Positions 8,014 to 16,574 are shown, numbered from the stretch's first letter. The stretch: DNA of 45,374 nucleotides from an uncultured Collinsella sp. (GCA_902492755.1 CABUNB010000019.1:1-45374), one strand, 5' to 3'. The notes: generated by a model not told the origin, from the sequence alone. A program made the numbers and translations.

Positions 8014-9894
8014 ATGCTCAATAATCACGAGGTCAATCTAACCGACGAGGAGGCTGCCGCTGAGGTCGCCCGCGTCGCGAAGACCTACCCCGTGGTGCGT
8101 TTGCTGTCGGCCGATCAGATTAAGAGCGAGCCTAACTGCCTGCTCGCCGGCGATCGGTGTCCTTGTTTGCGCCAGTCGAGTCTTGAGGCTTTGGCAGACT
8201 CCGATGAGGTGTCGGAGCAACTGCTCAATGATGGCACTGAGTACCGCGCTCGCCTGCGCCCTCTGAAGGTCGAGGGCGAGCCTCACGTCCTGCTGATGGT
8301 GCGTCCGATTGATGAGCAAGAGGCTGCAGAAGAGGACCTTGTCTACACCGACGTGCTGACGAATGTGCGCAATCGCCGATATTACGAGGAAAAGCTCCGA
8401 AGCGCCCGCATGAATGCCGGCGTTGCGATGATCGACCTTGATGATTTTAGGGTCTTCAACGATACATGTGGCCGTCATGCCGGCGACCTTGCGCTCGGTG
8501 CTGTGGCGACAGCCATACGCAGCGGAATTCGTTCGACTGACGAGCTTGTGCGCTATGGCTGCGACAAGTTTGTGGTTGTCATGCCCAATATTCCCTCCGA
8601 TGACTTCACCCGTCGCCTGCATCAGGTGTCCGATGCCGTTCGTTCCACGATTATTCCGGGCCATGAGTACGTGAGCTTGACGGCATGTGTTGGTGGCGTT
8701 CGCATTCATGGCGAGACGGTCGATGAGGGCGTTGGCCGCGCTGCCCAGTTACTGAGCCGCGCTAAGGCAAAAGCCGGTACGGTCGTGACCGATGCCGATT
8801 CCATCGAGGCCTTCCAAAGCGAAAAGCCTTTGGTGCTTATCGCCGATGACTCCGAGATGAACCGAGCCATTCTCAGCGAGATGCTCAAGGACGAGTATTG
8901 CATCCTCGAGGCCGATAACGGTCGTATAGCGCTCGACATGGTCGACCGCTATGGCGATGAGTTGTCGCTCGTGATGCTGGACATTGTCATGCCGGGCATA
9001 AGCGGCTTTGAGGTGCTGGCCGATCTGTCGCGCCGAACGGGTATCGACAATCTGCCTGTCATCATGATTTCGAGCGAAGATTCCGATGATATGGTTCTGC
9101 GCGCGTACGAGCTGGGCGCCTCGGACTATATCAACCGCCCGTTTGACTCCCGTATCGTGCGCCGCCGCGTAAGCAACACCATCCGCCTGTACGCCAAACA
9201 GCGCCGCCTGACGAGCCTGCTGTCCCAGCAGTACAACGAGCGCGTCAAGAACAGTCGCATGCTCATCGACATCATGGCCGGCGTCATGGAGCTTCGCAAC
9301 GGCGAGAGCGGCAGGCACGTTACGAACATCGAGAAGCTGACCGAGCTGCTGCTTGGCTGTCTGGTCCAGCGTAGCGGCACGGTCTCCCTCGACAATGAGG
9401 AACGCTCTACGATCGCCCTGGCTTCGGCGCTGCACGATATCGGCAAGATGTCGATTGACGATGCGATTCTCAACAAGCCCGGACGCCTTACGCCCGATGA
9501 GTTCGAGATTATGAAGACGCATACCACGATCGGCGCCGACATGCTGCTTGAGCTGGGTAGCCATCACGCCGGTAATGCGCTTATGGAATATGCGTACCAG
9601 ATTGCGCGTTGGCACCACGAGCGCTGGGACGGCAAGGGTTATCCCGATGGCCTTAAGGGCGACGATATCCCCATCGCCGCGCAGGTGGTTTCGGTGGCTG
9701 ACGTGTACGATGCGCTGACGAGCGTGCGCGTATACAAAGACGCTATCCCGCACAAGGAGGCAATCCAGATGATCCTGGACGGTAAGTGCGGCACCTTTAA
9801 CCCGCTGTTGCTCGACTGCCTGCTCGAGGTGCAAGACCGTATTGCCGAGACGTTGGCACGCCCCGCCGACGTTGTCGCGTTTCCCACGATTTAG
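8014..9894 (+). CDS. Signalling protein: degenerate GGDEF - REC - HD-GYP
   Basis: The 626-residue cytosolic protein has four parts. Residues 1-105 are an input region with a Cys cluster (Cys42, Cys49, Cys51). Residues about 108-262 are a GGDEF domain with a broken catalytic motif: GCDKF at 182-186 in place of GGDEF, so it should not make c-di-GMP. Residues about 272-395 form a receiver domain with acidic pair Asp278/Asp279 and phospho-acceptor Asp323 (MLDIVMPG). Residues about 410-610 form an HD-GYP domain with His474-Asp475 (LHDIGKM), HHERWDGKGYPDG (534-546) and VADVYDALTS, i.e. an apparently intact c-di-nucleotide phosphodiesterase. It is followed 23 bases later by an HPt gene that could feed phosphate to Asp323. 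No GGDEF synthase partner is in the window. Confidence 0.88.
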   Translation: MLNNHEVNLTDEEAAAEVARVAKTYPVVRLLSADQIKSEPNCLLAGDRCPCLRQSSLEALADSDEVSEQLLNDGTEYRARLRPLKVEGEPHVLLMVRPIDEQEAAEEDLVYTDVLTNVRNRRYYEEKLRSARMNAGVAMIDLDDFRVFNDTCGRHAGDLALGAVATAIRSGIRSTDELVRYGCDKFVVVMPNIPSDDFTRRLHQVSDAVRSTIIPGHEYVSLTACVGGVRIHGETVDEGVGRAAQLLSRAKAKAGTVVTDADSIEAFQSEKPLVLIADDSEMNRAILSEMLKDEYCILEADNGRIALDMVDRYGDELSLVMLDIVMPGISGFEVLADLSRRTGIDNLPVIMISSEDSDDMVLRAYELGASDYINRPFDSRIVRRRVSNTIRLYAKQRRLTSLLSQQYNERVKNSRMLIDIMAGVMELRNGESGRHVTNIEKLTELLLGCLVQRSGTVSLDNEERSTIALASALHDIGKMSIDDAILNKPGRLTPDEFEIMKTHTTIGADMLLELGSHHAGNALMEYAYQIARWHHERWDGKGYPDGLKGDDIPIAAQVVSVADVYDALTSVRVYKDAIPHKEAIQMILDGKCGTFNPLLLDCLLEVQDRIAETLARPADVVAFPTI

Positions 9895-9917
9895 TTTGAC
9901 CAAAGGAGTTTTAATCC

Positions 9918-10274
9918 ATGATTTCCATGCGTGAGGCGTATGAGAAGATCGGCGCTAATTATGATGACGCGTGCGCTCGGCTGATGGGCGAGGAAATGCT
10001 TGCCCGCTTTGCCCTCAAGTTTTTGGATGACGAGAGCATGGACAAGCTGGAGGCCGCCATGGCGGCAGGAGACGCCGAAGGTGCGTTTATGGCAGCGCAC
10101 ACGCTCAAGGGCGTGAGCCAGAACCTGGGATTCGATAATCTGTACGAGCCGGCGGTCGTGGTGACCGAAGCGCTGCGCGGCGCCGATGCCGTTGACGGCG
10201 CTCGCGAGGGAATGCACGCGCTGCAGCAGCAATATGCGGCTACGATGTTGGCCCTGCGCGAAGCGGCCGAGTAA
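9918..10274 (+). CDS. HPt-domain phosphotransfer protein
   Basis: This 118-residue protein is a single histidine phosphotransfer domain. His61 in AAHTLKGVSQNLGF is the expected phosphorylation site, in the usual helical bundle setting. It has AAAGGAG upstream and lies 23 bases after the REC/HD-GYP gene, so both are likely co-transcribed. HPt proteins shuttle phosphate between receiver domains; the adjacent REC domain is the obvious partner. No histidine kinase is in the window, so the phosphate source must be elsewhere. Confidence 0.85.
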   Translation: MISMREAYEKIGANYDDACARLMGEEMLARFALKFLDDESMDKLEAAMAAGDAEGAFMAAHTLKGVSQNLGFDNLYEPAVVVTEALRGADAVDGAREGMHALQQQYAATMLALREAAE

Positions 10275-10298
10275 GAGCTCGCGAGCTTTGATGACTAT

Positions 10299-10391
10299 GA
10301 GAGTGGATAATCTCCCGTTTTAGGCCCGGTGGCGGCCTCAAAGTGGGAGATTATCCACTCTCGTTCGATACGTGTCCAAAAATCCACTCTC
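10299..10391. repeat. Perfect 18-bp inverted repeat plus a third partial copy
   Basis: GAGAGTGGATAATCTCCC (10299-10316) is perfectly complementary to 10345-10362. The 28-base loop contains a smaller palindrome (AGGCC 10322-10326, GGCCT 10334-10338). A third partial copy, ATCCACTCTC, is at 10382-10391. It lies after the HPt stop and before the DUF2975 operon and lacks a clear T tract. It may be a REP-like element or a bidirectional stop. Confidence 0.8.
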
Positions 10392-10450
10392 ACCCCTTCT
10401 GATTAGTGAATGGCCTATGCGCACTGGCGGGGCTTTCCGCATGCAATCCA

Positions 10451-10484
10451 TATCGTTGTTCGATAAACTGTTCGAATAACGATA
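10451..10484 (+). promoter_or_regulatory. Operator-like repeats upstream of the DUF2975/XRE pair
   Basis: TATCGTT (10451-10457) and AACGATA (10478-10484) are inverted repeats. Between them lie two near-direct copies, GTTCGATAA and GTTCGAATAA. Related TTATCG/CGATAA elements occur before the ABC exporter (11495-11530). I infer binding by the XRE protein encoded in this unit. Confidence 0.5.
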
Positions 10485-10504
10485 GAGTCGATGAGGGTGA
10501 GTGT

Positions 10505-11065
10505 ATGTCCAACAGCGTTCAGCGTATGGCCAAGGCGGGCGAAAATATCAGGAAGCTTGGTTTTTGCATGGCAGCCGTTTTTGCAGGGATGCTCGTCGCT
10601 TTTGCCGCGTTGGTTGTTTACGTGATCTGGTATGCGGTTACAAACGTTGCTTCTGTCGATTCTTTCGGTGTCGTGACGTTTCTCAATGGCGGGTGCGTCG
10701 TTATCCCAAGCGGACTGTGCCTGGCACTCGTCGTGGGTATTTCGCTTGTCGTTTTGTGCGGGATCAGCCGTAATATCTCTCGGGGCGTCGCGCCCTTTAC
10801 CAGGGCACATGTGCGGCTTATCCGTGTTCTCGCGCTTGCCTTTGCTGTTAACGCCGCGGTTTCGCTTGTCGGTGCCTATGGATCGGTCAATCTCACCATT
10901 GGCGGACTGGAGCTTTACATCGTGCCTCATTCCTTCGTTATTGAGATTTGCCAAGGCGCTACCTTTGATGCGGGGTCGTTTATCGGCGCAGTTGTCTGTT
11001 TGTTTATCTCGGCGATCTGGAGTTATGCCTCGCTGCTCCAAGAGCAGTCTGACGAGCTTGTGTAG
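10505..11065 (+). CDS. DUF2975 family membrane protein
   Basis: From ATG 10505 the product has 186 residues with about four membrane helices and little else. Length, topology and an immediately following small XRE regulator match the DUF2975 family, a two-gene module frequent in Gram-positive bacteria whose role is not settled. A 33-codon longer frame starting at 10406 runs through the probable promoter/operator and is rejected. The gap to the regulator is 8 bases. A role as membrane sensor or antagonist of the regulator is inference. Confidence 0.75.
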   Translation: MSNSVQRMAKAGENIRKLGFCMAAVFAGMLVAFAALVVYVIWYAVTNVASVDSFGVVTFLNGGCVVIPSGLCLALVVGISLVVLCGISRNISRGVAPFTRAHVRLIRVLALAFAVNAAVSLVGAYGSVNLTIGGLELYIVPHSFVIEICQGATFDAGSFIGAVVCLFISAIWSYASLLQEQSDELV

Positions 11066-11073
11066 GAGGAAAC

Positions 11074-11403
11074 ATGAGCTATCTCATCATCGAGCTTGAG
11101 ACGCAGCTGCTTAAGACCGGAAAGACCAGCGCTGATCTGATTCGGGCGACGGGGCATACTCCGGCTAATATTTCAAAGCTTAGAAACGGAAAGATAAAAG
11201 CTATTCGCCTAAAGACGCTTCTCGATATCTGTGATGAGCTTGATTGTCAACCGGGAGATATTATTCAGCGCGTGAGCGAGAAAGAGCTTGAGGAGCTTAT
11301 TGTCGAGCGCGCGAAAAATGTCGTGAGACAGATGCGGGATGGCGGAGGCAACGAGGCGTCGCTTCCGACATCAGTCTTCGCTGTCGATTTGAGTGACGAG
11401 TAG
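11074..11403 (+). CDS. XRE/Cro-type transcriptional regulator
   Basis: The 109-residue protein has a Cro/C1 helix-turn-helix in residues about 8-65 (TSADLIRATGHTPANISKLR, then IRLKTLLDICDELDCQPGDI), typical of the YozG/DUF739-like regulators found behind DUF2975 genes. The C-terminal 40 residues are charged and probably helical. AGGAGG lies just upstream. Similar operator-like motifs before its own unit and before the ABC exporter suggest that it controls both. Confidence 0.88.
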   Translation: MSYLIIELETQLLKTGKTSADLIRATGHTPANISKLRNGKIKAIRLKTLLDICDELDCQPGDIIQRVSEKELEELIVERAKNVVRQMRDGGGNEASLPTSVFAVDLSDE

Positions 11404-11437
11404 CTTAAGGCGAACAACTAAAACGAAATATCAGCGT

Positions 11438-11472
11438 GAAGGGACTCGTGTCTAACACGGGTTCTTTCTTTT
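11438..11472 (+). terminator. Intrinsic terminator after the XRE regulator
   Basis: A 14-bp stem with a few G-T pairs (11438-11451 with 11455-11468) has a 3-base loop and is followed by TTTT. It splits the regulator pair from the ABC exporter operon. Confidence 0.75.
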
Positions 11473-11480
11473 AGATTATC

Positions 11481-11530
11481 TTGACAAATACGAGTTATCG
11501 AAAAACAATAACAATTATGGAAAACGATAA
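11481..11530 (+). promoter_or_regulatory. Promoter and operator of the ABC-2 exporter operon
   Basis: A consensus -35 TTGACA (11481-11486) is followed after 17 bases by AACAAT (11504-11509), a 4/6 match to -10. Inverted TTATCG (11495-11500) and CGATAA (11525-11530) flank the -10 region. They resemble the motifs at 10451-10484, so the same regulator may act here. Confidence 0.6.
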
Positions 11531-11547
11531 AGGAAAGAAGGGGCGAT

Positions 11548-12309
11548 ATGAGCGGTTTTGCTATCAAGCAGAACGGGAGGCCAATGAACGCATCAGCGAT
11601 AAAGCTATCAAAAGTATCAAAGCGCTACGGGAAACGGCGTGTGTTGCATGACGTTTCCTTCGAGGTGCATCAGTCTGAGCTCTGTGCCCTTGTCGGTGCA
11701 AACGGTGCGGGCAAAAGCACGCTCATTAAAATCGTCTTGGGCATCTGTGAGCCATCGTCGGGAAGCGTGGAACTCTTCGGAGGCAAGTCAAAAAGAGAGC
11801 TTAGCCTGATGCGGACGCGTGTCGGCTATGTACCAGATTCCAGTGGAGCATACCAATCTCTCAGTGCGGTTGAGAATCTTCAAATCCGATGTGCGGAATG
11901 GGGGCTTGATGAGAAGCGTGAGATTCCTCGCGTTTTGAGCCTAGTCGGGCTGGATGCCGATGAGAAAAAGAGCGTGAGCAGTTTTTCTTTGGGAATGAAA
12001 CGGCGACTGGATATAGCTACGGCTTTGTTGGGTGACACGGACTTGCTAGTTTTCGATGAGCCAGCAAATGGGTTGGATCCGTTGGGCATCGAGAGTATAT
12101 GGGCCCTTATCGGTCGATTGAATCGGGAGCAGGGCAAAACCATGCTTATCTCTAGCCACGACTTGGATGAGTTGGCATCGGTTGCAACAAGCTGCCTGTT
12201 TCTTCATGACGGCGAACTGCTAAAAAAGGAATCGATGGACGTCATAAGGGATGAGGCGTCGTCCCTAAAAGAGTATTACAGGCGCTTGATGAAGGCGGTC
12301 TCGCTATGA
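11548..12309 (+). CDS. ABC exporter ATPase subunit
   Basis: The 253-residue ATPase has Walker A GANGAGKST (50-58), an atypical signature SFSLGMKRRLDIA, Walker B LLVFDEPANGLDP and a switch His (ISSHDLDEL). This pattern is that of BcrA/CcmA-type ATPases that energise ABC-2 exporters of antibiotics, bacteriocins or lipids. AGAAGGGG precedes the start; an internal ATG at 11584 is an alternative. It overlaps the first permease by 4 bases. Local base composition is lower in GC than the flanking housekeeping genes. Confidence 0.92.
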   Translation: MSGFAIKQNGRPMNASAIKLSKVSKRYGKRRVLHDVSFEVHQSELCALVGANGAGKSTLIKIVLGICEPSSGSVELFGGKSKRELSLMRTRVGYVPDSSGAYQSLSAVENLQIRCAEWGLDEKREIPRVLSLVGLDADEKKSVSSFSLGMKRRLDIATALLGDTDLLVFDEPANGLDPLGIESIWALIGRLNREQGKTMLISSHDLDELASVATSCLFLHDGELLKKESMDVIRDEASSLKEYYRRLMKAVSL

Positions 12310-13130
12310 AGCGGGCGATCCATCCCATAAAGGCAGATATGATGCGTTTGCACAGGATATTTCCGGCGAAGTTTGGTCTTGCGCTTATGCTGGCGTTCGG
12401 CCTTCTCTTCGGCATCTTTCTAAAAAACGGAACAACGTTGCTCGCCTTTGGCTATGGCGTTTGTGGGGAGGATATTGGTTTCCTCTGGAATGCAATCGAT
12501 CCTTCTGCGCCTGATGAGTCCCTTGCGCGCAGCGCTTTTGCCGGTACATCCCTGTTCGTTCCACTCATCGTTTGTTTGGTGCTTTTACAGGAGCATGGCT
12601 ATAAAGAGGGGCACCGAATTTCTTCGGCAAGAGGTCTCAACCGCTTTTATGGGGCTCTAGCCCATGCATTTTCGTCTGCTTTAATAATTGGCGCAGCGTA
12701 TAGCGCGCTTTGCCTTCTTCTTTTTGCAATAGCCATAATACGTGGAGGGCAAAGCTGTGCGCACGACATACTGGCTGCATTTTTGCCTGCGATGATAATC
12801 AACGCCGTATTGGTGATATCAGTTGCGTTGGAGACGGTGACCATCTATCGGATTACAAGCAGCGCTGTATTGAGCGGGGCTGTGGTAATAATCGGATTTG
12901 TCATGAGCTTGACGCTCTACGGAACTTACCTTCAGACGCCCATACCGTCCTTGCGATGGATTTTCTTTCTTCCGGGGCCGTACCTTGGAGTCGGATGTGC
13001 CCTTGGGTATAGCGATATGGGGCAGCTGACGCTTCTGGGGTATGGCGTGGCAGCCAGCTGTCTATCGGTATTGATTTACGCTCTCTTGAGCTTTCGCGCT
13101 GGGGGTGTGCTCAATGGCTCGTCAGATTAA
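12306..13130 (+). CDS. ABC-2 type permease, first subunit
   Basis: The 274-residue protein has about six hydrophobic segments, including LALMLAFGLLFGIF near residue 25-40, and a cytosolic N-terminus. It overlaps the ATPase gene by 4 bases (ATGA) and the next gene overlaps its 3' end, so the three are translated as one unit. It shows the general ABC-2 membrane layout but no substrate-specific motif. Function by context: export of, or protection from, a small hydrophobic or antimicrobial compound. Confidence 0.75.
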   Translation: MKRAIHPIKADMMRLHRIFPAKFGLALMLAFGLLFGIFLKNGTTLLAFGYGVCGEDIGFLWNAIDPSAPDESLARSAFAGTSLFVPLIVCLVLLQEHGYKEGHRISSARGLNRFYGALAHAFSSALIIGAAYSALCLLLFAIAIIRGGQSCAHDILAAFLPAMIINAVLVISVALETVTIYRITSSAVLSGAVVIIGFVMSLTLYGTYLQTPIPSLRWIFFLPGPYLGVGCALGYSDMGQLTLLGYGVAASCLSVLIYALLSFRAGGVLNGSSD

Positions 13131-13932
13131 AAGACTTCTCCAGTCAGAATTGAAGCATGTGAGCAAATGGGTGTACGCCTTAATCCTGGTAATTTATGCG
13201 TGCATGGTGGTATTGCAGCTTAATTCTTTCCCGATGTGGTTCTGTAGCCTCCGTGAGAACAGCTTCTTGGGCTTTTTCCCAGACCCGACGCTTCGGCTAT
13301 CGGCGGAGGATGTCCTTCTATTTGGTAATGCAGAGGTTTTTCGCGGTCTGCTGTTCAACGTGGCCCCGTTGGCTCATGCATTGTTCTTTCCGTTCATCGC
13401 GGCTTGCATTGTGCCGCGCTTTGTCAGTTCGGGCTTTATTGAGGAACCGTGGGGGTTGTCGGAGGCTCGGGGAGGGAAGCGTGTGTGCGCCATCGTTGCG
13501 CGAGTGGTGCTGTCTTCTTTTGCCCTTTTGGGCGCGTTTATCCTGTCAAGTGTCGTTTTGTACTGTCTTAACTGCGTAATCGTTTTGGATGCTCGGCAGT
13601 ATTTCAACCTGAATATTTTTTGCTATCGACTTCTTCTGGCGAGTGTCGTCTGCCTTGTATATGTGGTCTCTTGCGTGATTGCTGTTTCCTATTTTGGGTC
13701 CGGCTTCGGTCCGATTGGCATGCTGCTGCTTGTCAACGTTGTAGCGATCTACATACAGATCGGGGCCAATTCCATGCTTCCACTTCCGGCCTCGATGCTC
13801 ATGTGGATTTGCGGTGTGACTCCGTTGGGGATTGGTCAATGCGTTTGGATTTTAATTGACTGCCTCATAAACGTAGCAAGCATTTTTGCCATTTGCTTTG
13901 CTGTCGACCGATTGCGGCCGAGATTTCTCTGA
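13114..13932 (+). CDS. ABC-2 type permease, second subunit
   Basis: From ATG 13114 (GGGGGTG about six bases upstream) the product has 272 residues and about six membrane helices. A GTG three codons earlier (13105) is possible. It has no close sequence motif but is translationally linked to the first permease. Two non-identical permeases with one ATPase are typical of bacitracin- or lantibiotic-type self-protection exporters. No lantibiotic structural gene or LanFEG signature is visible nearby. Confidence 0.7.
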   Translation: MARQIKRLLQSELKHVSKWVYALILVIYACMVVLQLNSFPMWFCSLRENSFLGFFPDPTLRLSAEDVLLFGNAEVFRGLLFNVAPLAHALFFPFIAACIVPRFVSSGFIEEPWGLSEARGGKRVCAIVARVVLSSFALLGAFILSSVVLYCLNCVIVLDARQYFNLNIFCYRLLLASVVCLVYVVSCVIAVSYFGSGFGPIGMLLLVNVVAIYIQIGANSMLPLPASMLMWICGVTPLGIGQCVWILIDCLINVASIFAICFAVDRLRPRFL

Positions 13933-13972
13933 TTGTTTGTGAGGGATGATCATACCGAGCATATCAAATACA

Positions 13973-14008
13973 GGGGGGGGCGGGCACCGTGGCTGGTGTC
14001 CGCCCCCC
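13973..14008. terminator. GC-rich hairpin between convergent genes
   Basis: A 14-bp stem (13975-13988 with 13995-14008, one G-T pair) with a 6-base loop sits between the convergent exporter and amidotransferase-like genes. It has no T tract, so termination may be inefficient or Rho-assisted. Confidence 0.55.
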
Positions 14009-14042
14009 GGCTTAGGAGGCTTTAACTTGTGTAGCTTGCGAA

Positions 14043-14852
14043 CTAGCGGGCCTGCTTTACCTTGGTCGCTGCCTCGACAAACGACTTCCACAGGTTAAAG
14101 TCGGTCTCGAGCGTCTTCCACGTGTACTCAGGGTGCCATTGCACGCCCAAGCAGAATGGCTGGCCTTCGACCTCGATGCACTCGGGAACGCCATCGGTTG
14201 CCTTGGCGACCAAACGCGTGCTCTTACCCAGACGGTCGACGCAGCAGTGATGTGCCGAGTTGGTCTGGATCAGCCTGTGCCCGCCAAGCGCGCGCTCCAG
14301 CAGCGAGCCCGGCACGACCTCGACGGGATGCACGGGGTCGTTGAGCACGTGGGTATGGCGCCACTGCGTGCGGCCCTCGCGAGCGCCCAGGCTCGGCACG
14401 TCCATGCACAGGGTGCCGCCAGTGGCGACATTGAGCAACTGCGTGCCGCGGCAGGTGGTAAAGAGCGGCTTTTTGGCGCGGAGCACCTCGCCGACCAGCT
14501 TAAACTCAAAGCTATCGCGGATCTCGCAGCAGAGGGTGGGGTCGTAGGGTCGATCATCGCCCCAGCGTTTGGGGTTGACGTCCGGGCCGCCGGGAATAGC
14601 GATACCGTCGGCGATATCGACGTAATGGCGGATGACCTCAATGTCCTCGGTGATGGACATCTGCAGCGGCAGGCCGCCGGCGGCAAGGATGGCATCGACA
14701 AAGACACTTGCGATTTCCTCGTTGGGGGAGAGCGTCTCGCTTAAAAACGGCTTCGCCTCTTCCCAGCGCGGCGCGACGAGGATGAGCGGGCGGTCGGCGG
14801 GGGCAACGTTGACGTGCGGGGTGTAGGACGATGAGGTGCGGGTTCCGATCAT
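14043..14852 (-). CDS. Class I glutamine amidotransferase-like hydrolase (C26, gamma-glutamyl-GABA hydrolase type)
   Basis: The 269-residue protein has a class I GATase fold: nucleophile Cys134 in FTTCRGTQLLN, and His240 and Glu242 in VQWHPEY. The DGIAIPGGPDVNP and GGTLCMD segments match the peptidase C26 / PuuD group, which cleaves gamma-glutamyl amides such as gamma-glutamyl-GABA and releases glutamate. It is the last gene of the glutamate-type ABC importer unit, 87 bases after the ATPase stop, so imported gamma-glutamyl compounds are a plausible substrate. The start lacks a clear ribosome binding site. No other Puu-pathway enzyme is in the window. Confidence 0.87.
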   Translation of the reverse strand: MIGTRTSSSYTPHVNVAPADRPLILVAPRWEEAKPFLSETLSPNEEIASVFVDAILAAGGLPLQMSITEDIEVIRHYVDIADGIAIPGGPDVNPKRWGDDRPYDPTLCCEIRDSFEFKLVGEVLRAKKPLFTTCRGTQLLNVATGGTLCMDVPSLGAREGRTQWRHTHVLNDPVHPVEVVPGSLLERALGGHRLIQTNSAHHCCVDRLGKSTRLVAKATDGVPECIEVEGQPFCLGVQWHPEYTWKTLETDFNLWKSFVEAATKVKQAR

Positions 14853-14939
14853 AGGTGTTGCTTTCGAATCTGAAGGTGACAGGGCGCATGAGAGACGTGG
14901 GACAACGCTTCCGATGGATTTGCCCCACGGGGTGGCTGG

Positions 14940-15704
14940 CTAGTGCCCCTTGATGGAGTTGAGGAAGTCCTGGGCGCGCTTGGTCTGGGGATGGTCGAAG
15001 AACTCGTCGGGTGTGCCGGTTTCCACGATCTGGCCGTCGGCCATAAACACGACGCGATCGGCAACGCGGCGTGCGAAGTTCATCTCGTGCGTGATGACGA
15101 TCATCGTCATGCCCTGCTGGGCTAGACGGACCATGACCTCGAGCACCTCGTTGATCATCTCGGGGTCAAGGGCGCTCGTGGGCTCGTCAAAAAGCATGGC
15201 CTTGGGTTGCATGGCAAGCGAGCGGGCGATGGCTACGCGCTGTTGCTGGCCGCCCGAGAGCTGTGCGGGCACCTTATCGGCCTGCTCGGCAACGCCCACG
15301 CGGCCCAGCAGGTCCATGGCGCGCTCGCGGGCCTCGTCCTTGGAGACACCCAGCACATCGACCGGCCCCAGCATGACGTTCTGCAGGACGGTCATATGTG
15401 CGAACAGGTTGAACTGCTGAAACACCATGCCCAGCTCGGCACGCATGCGGGCAAGATCCTTGCCTTCCTGCGGCAGGGGCTCGCCCTCGATGAGGATCTC
15501 GCCCGAGTCGATGGTTTCCAGACGGTTGATGGTGCGGCACATGGTCGACTTGCCCGAGCCCGAGGGTCCAATCACAACGACGACCTCGCCGCGGTCGACC
15601 GAGAGATTGATGTCGTTGAGGACGTGCAGATCGCCATAGTGCTTATCGACGTGTCTGAGCTCGATCAGCGGCTGATTGCCGGTGGAAGAGGTGCTCTGTG
15701 CCAT
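14940..15704 (-). CDS. Polar amino acid ABC importer, ATPase subunit (GlnQ/GluA type)
   Basis: The 254-residue ATPase carries Walker A GPSGSGKS (46-53), Q-loop FQQFNLF, signature LSGGQQQR, Walker B MLFDEPTSALDP and switch ITHEM. These are the standard motifs of ATPases that power glutamate/glutamine importers. It lies 36 bases after the second permease. The gene set (binding protein, two permeases, ATPase) corresponds to GluABCD of Corynebacterium, though the order differs. Confidence 0.95.
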   Translation of the reverse strand: MAQSTSSTGNQPLIELRHVDKHYGDLHVLNDINLSVDRGEVVVVIGPSGSGKSTMCRTINRLETIDSGEILIEGEPLPQEGKDLARMRAELGMVFQQFNLFAHMTVLQNVMLGPVDVLGVSKDEARERAMDLLGRVGVAEQADKVPAQLSGGQQQRVAIARSLAMQPKAMLFDEPTSALDPEMINEVLEVMVRLAQQGMTMIVITHEMNFARRVADRVVFMADGQIVETGTPDEFFDHPQTKRAQDFLNSIKGH

Positions 15705-15740
15705 GGTGCTCGGCTCCTTATGACTCGAAATGGTAAAGCG

Positions 15741-16574
15741 TTAGCGGATGATGGTCGCGCCGGTCTTGTGCGAAACATGGACAGCGGCCTTGTTGATCGC
15801 GACGTTGATGAGGATGTAGATGACCGCGATTACCAGGTAGACCGACACGAGGGCGTCGTAGTTGGTAATGAGCACGCGGGCGTTTTGCATGAGGTCGGGG
15901 TAGCTCACCACATAGGCGACGGTGGTGTCTTTGACTACGACCACAAGCTGCGAAATCAACGACGGAATGATAAACCGAATAGCCTGCGGCAACACGATTT
16001 TAAAGGTGATTTTGGCCTTGGAGAGACCGAGCGCCTGGGCTGCCTCGACCTGGCCGCGCGGCACGGCATTGACGCCGGCGCGGAAGATCTCGGCAAGTAC
16101 GCCGGCTGCAGCGAGCGCGACGGGGAGCGTGAGCATCCAAAACGACGGCAGCGCGATCTTGTACTGGGGCAGCACCAAAAAGAAGAAGTAGATGAACAGA
16201 AGGCTCGGCACGCCGCGGAAGAAATCGGTGAGCACGCGGCAGACCAGCTGCAGCGGCTTAATGCCGCTGGTGCGGCCGAGCATAAGGGCTAAGCCCAGCA
16301 CCAGCGCAATGACGCCAGCAGTGACTGCGACTTTAACGGTGCCCTCAAAGCCGGCAAGCAGGAACTTCCAGGTGGTGAGGTGCGTAAAGAAATACCAATA
16401 GTGGACCGAAAGCTGGCCGGTCACATAAAAGCGCTGCAGCACCAGGATGGCGAGTGCGGCGACGGCAACAAGCGAGATGGCGGTGCCGATGCGAATCTTG
16501 GCGCGCATCTTGGGGCCGGGAGCTTCGTAGAGCGCATCGCGCATGGTAAGCTCAGGGGAGGAGTGCTTGCTCAT
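15741..16574 (-). CDS. Polar amino acid ABC importer, permease (GluD-like)
   Basis: The 277-residue membrane protein has a cytosolic N-terminal extension of about 25 residues, then about five helices. The HisMQ-type EAA loop is visible as GQVEAAQALGLSKAKITFKI, which contacts the ATPase. It overlaps the preceding permease gene by 4 bases. The FRGVPSLLFIYF segment is characteristic of glutamate/aspartate/glutamine permeases. Confidence 0.92.
   Translation of the reverse strand: MSKHSSPELTMRDALYEAPGPKMRAKIRIGTAISLVAVAALAILVLQRFYVTGQLSVHYWYFFTHLTTWKFLLAGFEGTVKVAVTAGVIALVLGLALMLGRTSGIKPLQLVCRVLTDFFRGVPSLLFIYFFFLVLPQYKIALPSFWMLTLPVALAAAGVLAEIFRAGVNAVPRGQVEAAQALGLSKAKITFKIVLPQAIRFIIPSLISQLVVVVKDTTVAYVVSYPDLMQNARVLITNYDALVSVYLVIAVIYILINVAINKAAVHVSHKTGATIIR

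Noticed and set aside
10406..10504. N-terminal extension of the DUF2975 protein
   Set aside because: It reads through the probable promoter and operator repeats; ATG 10505 fits family length.
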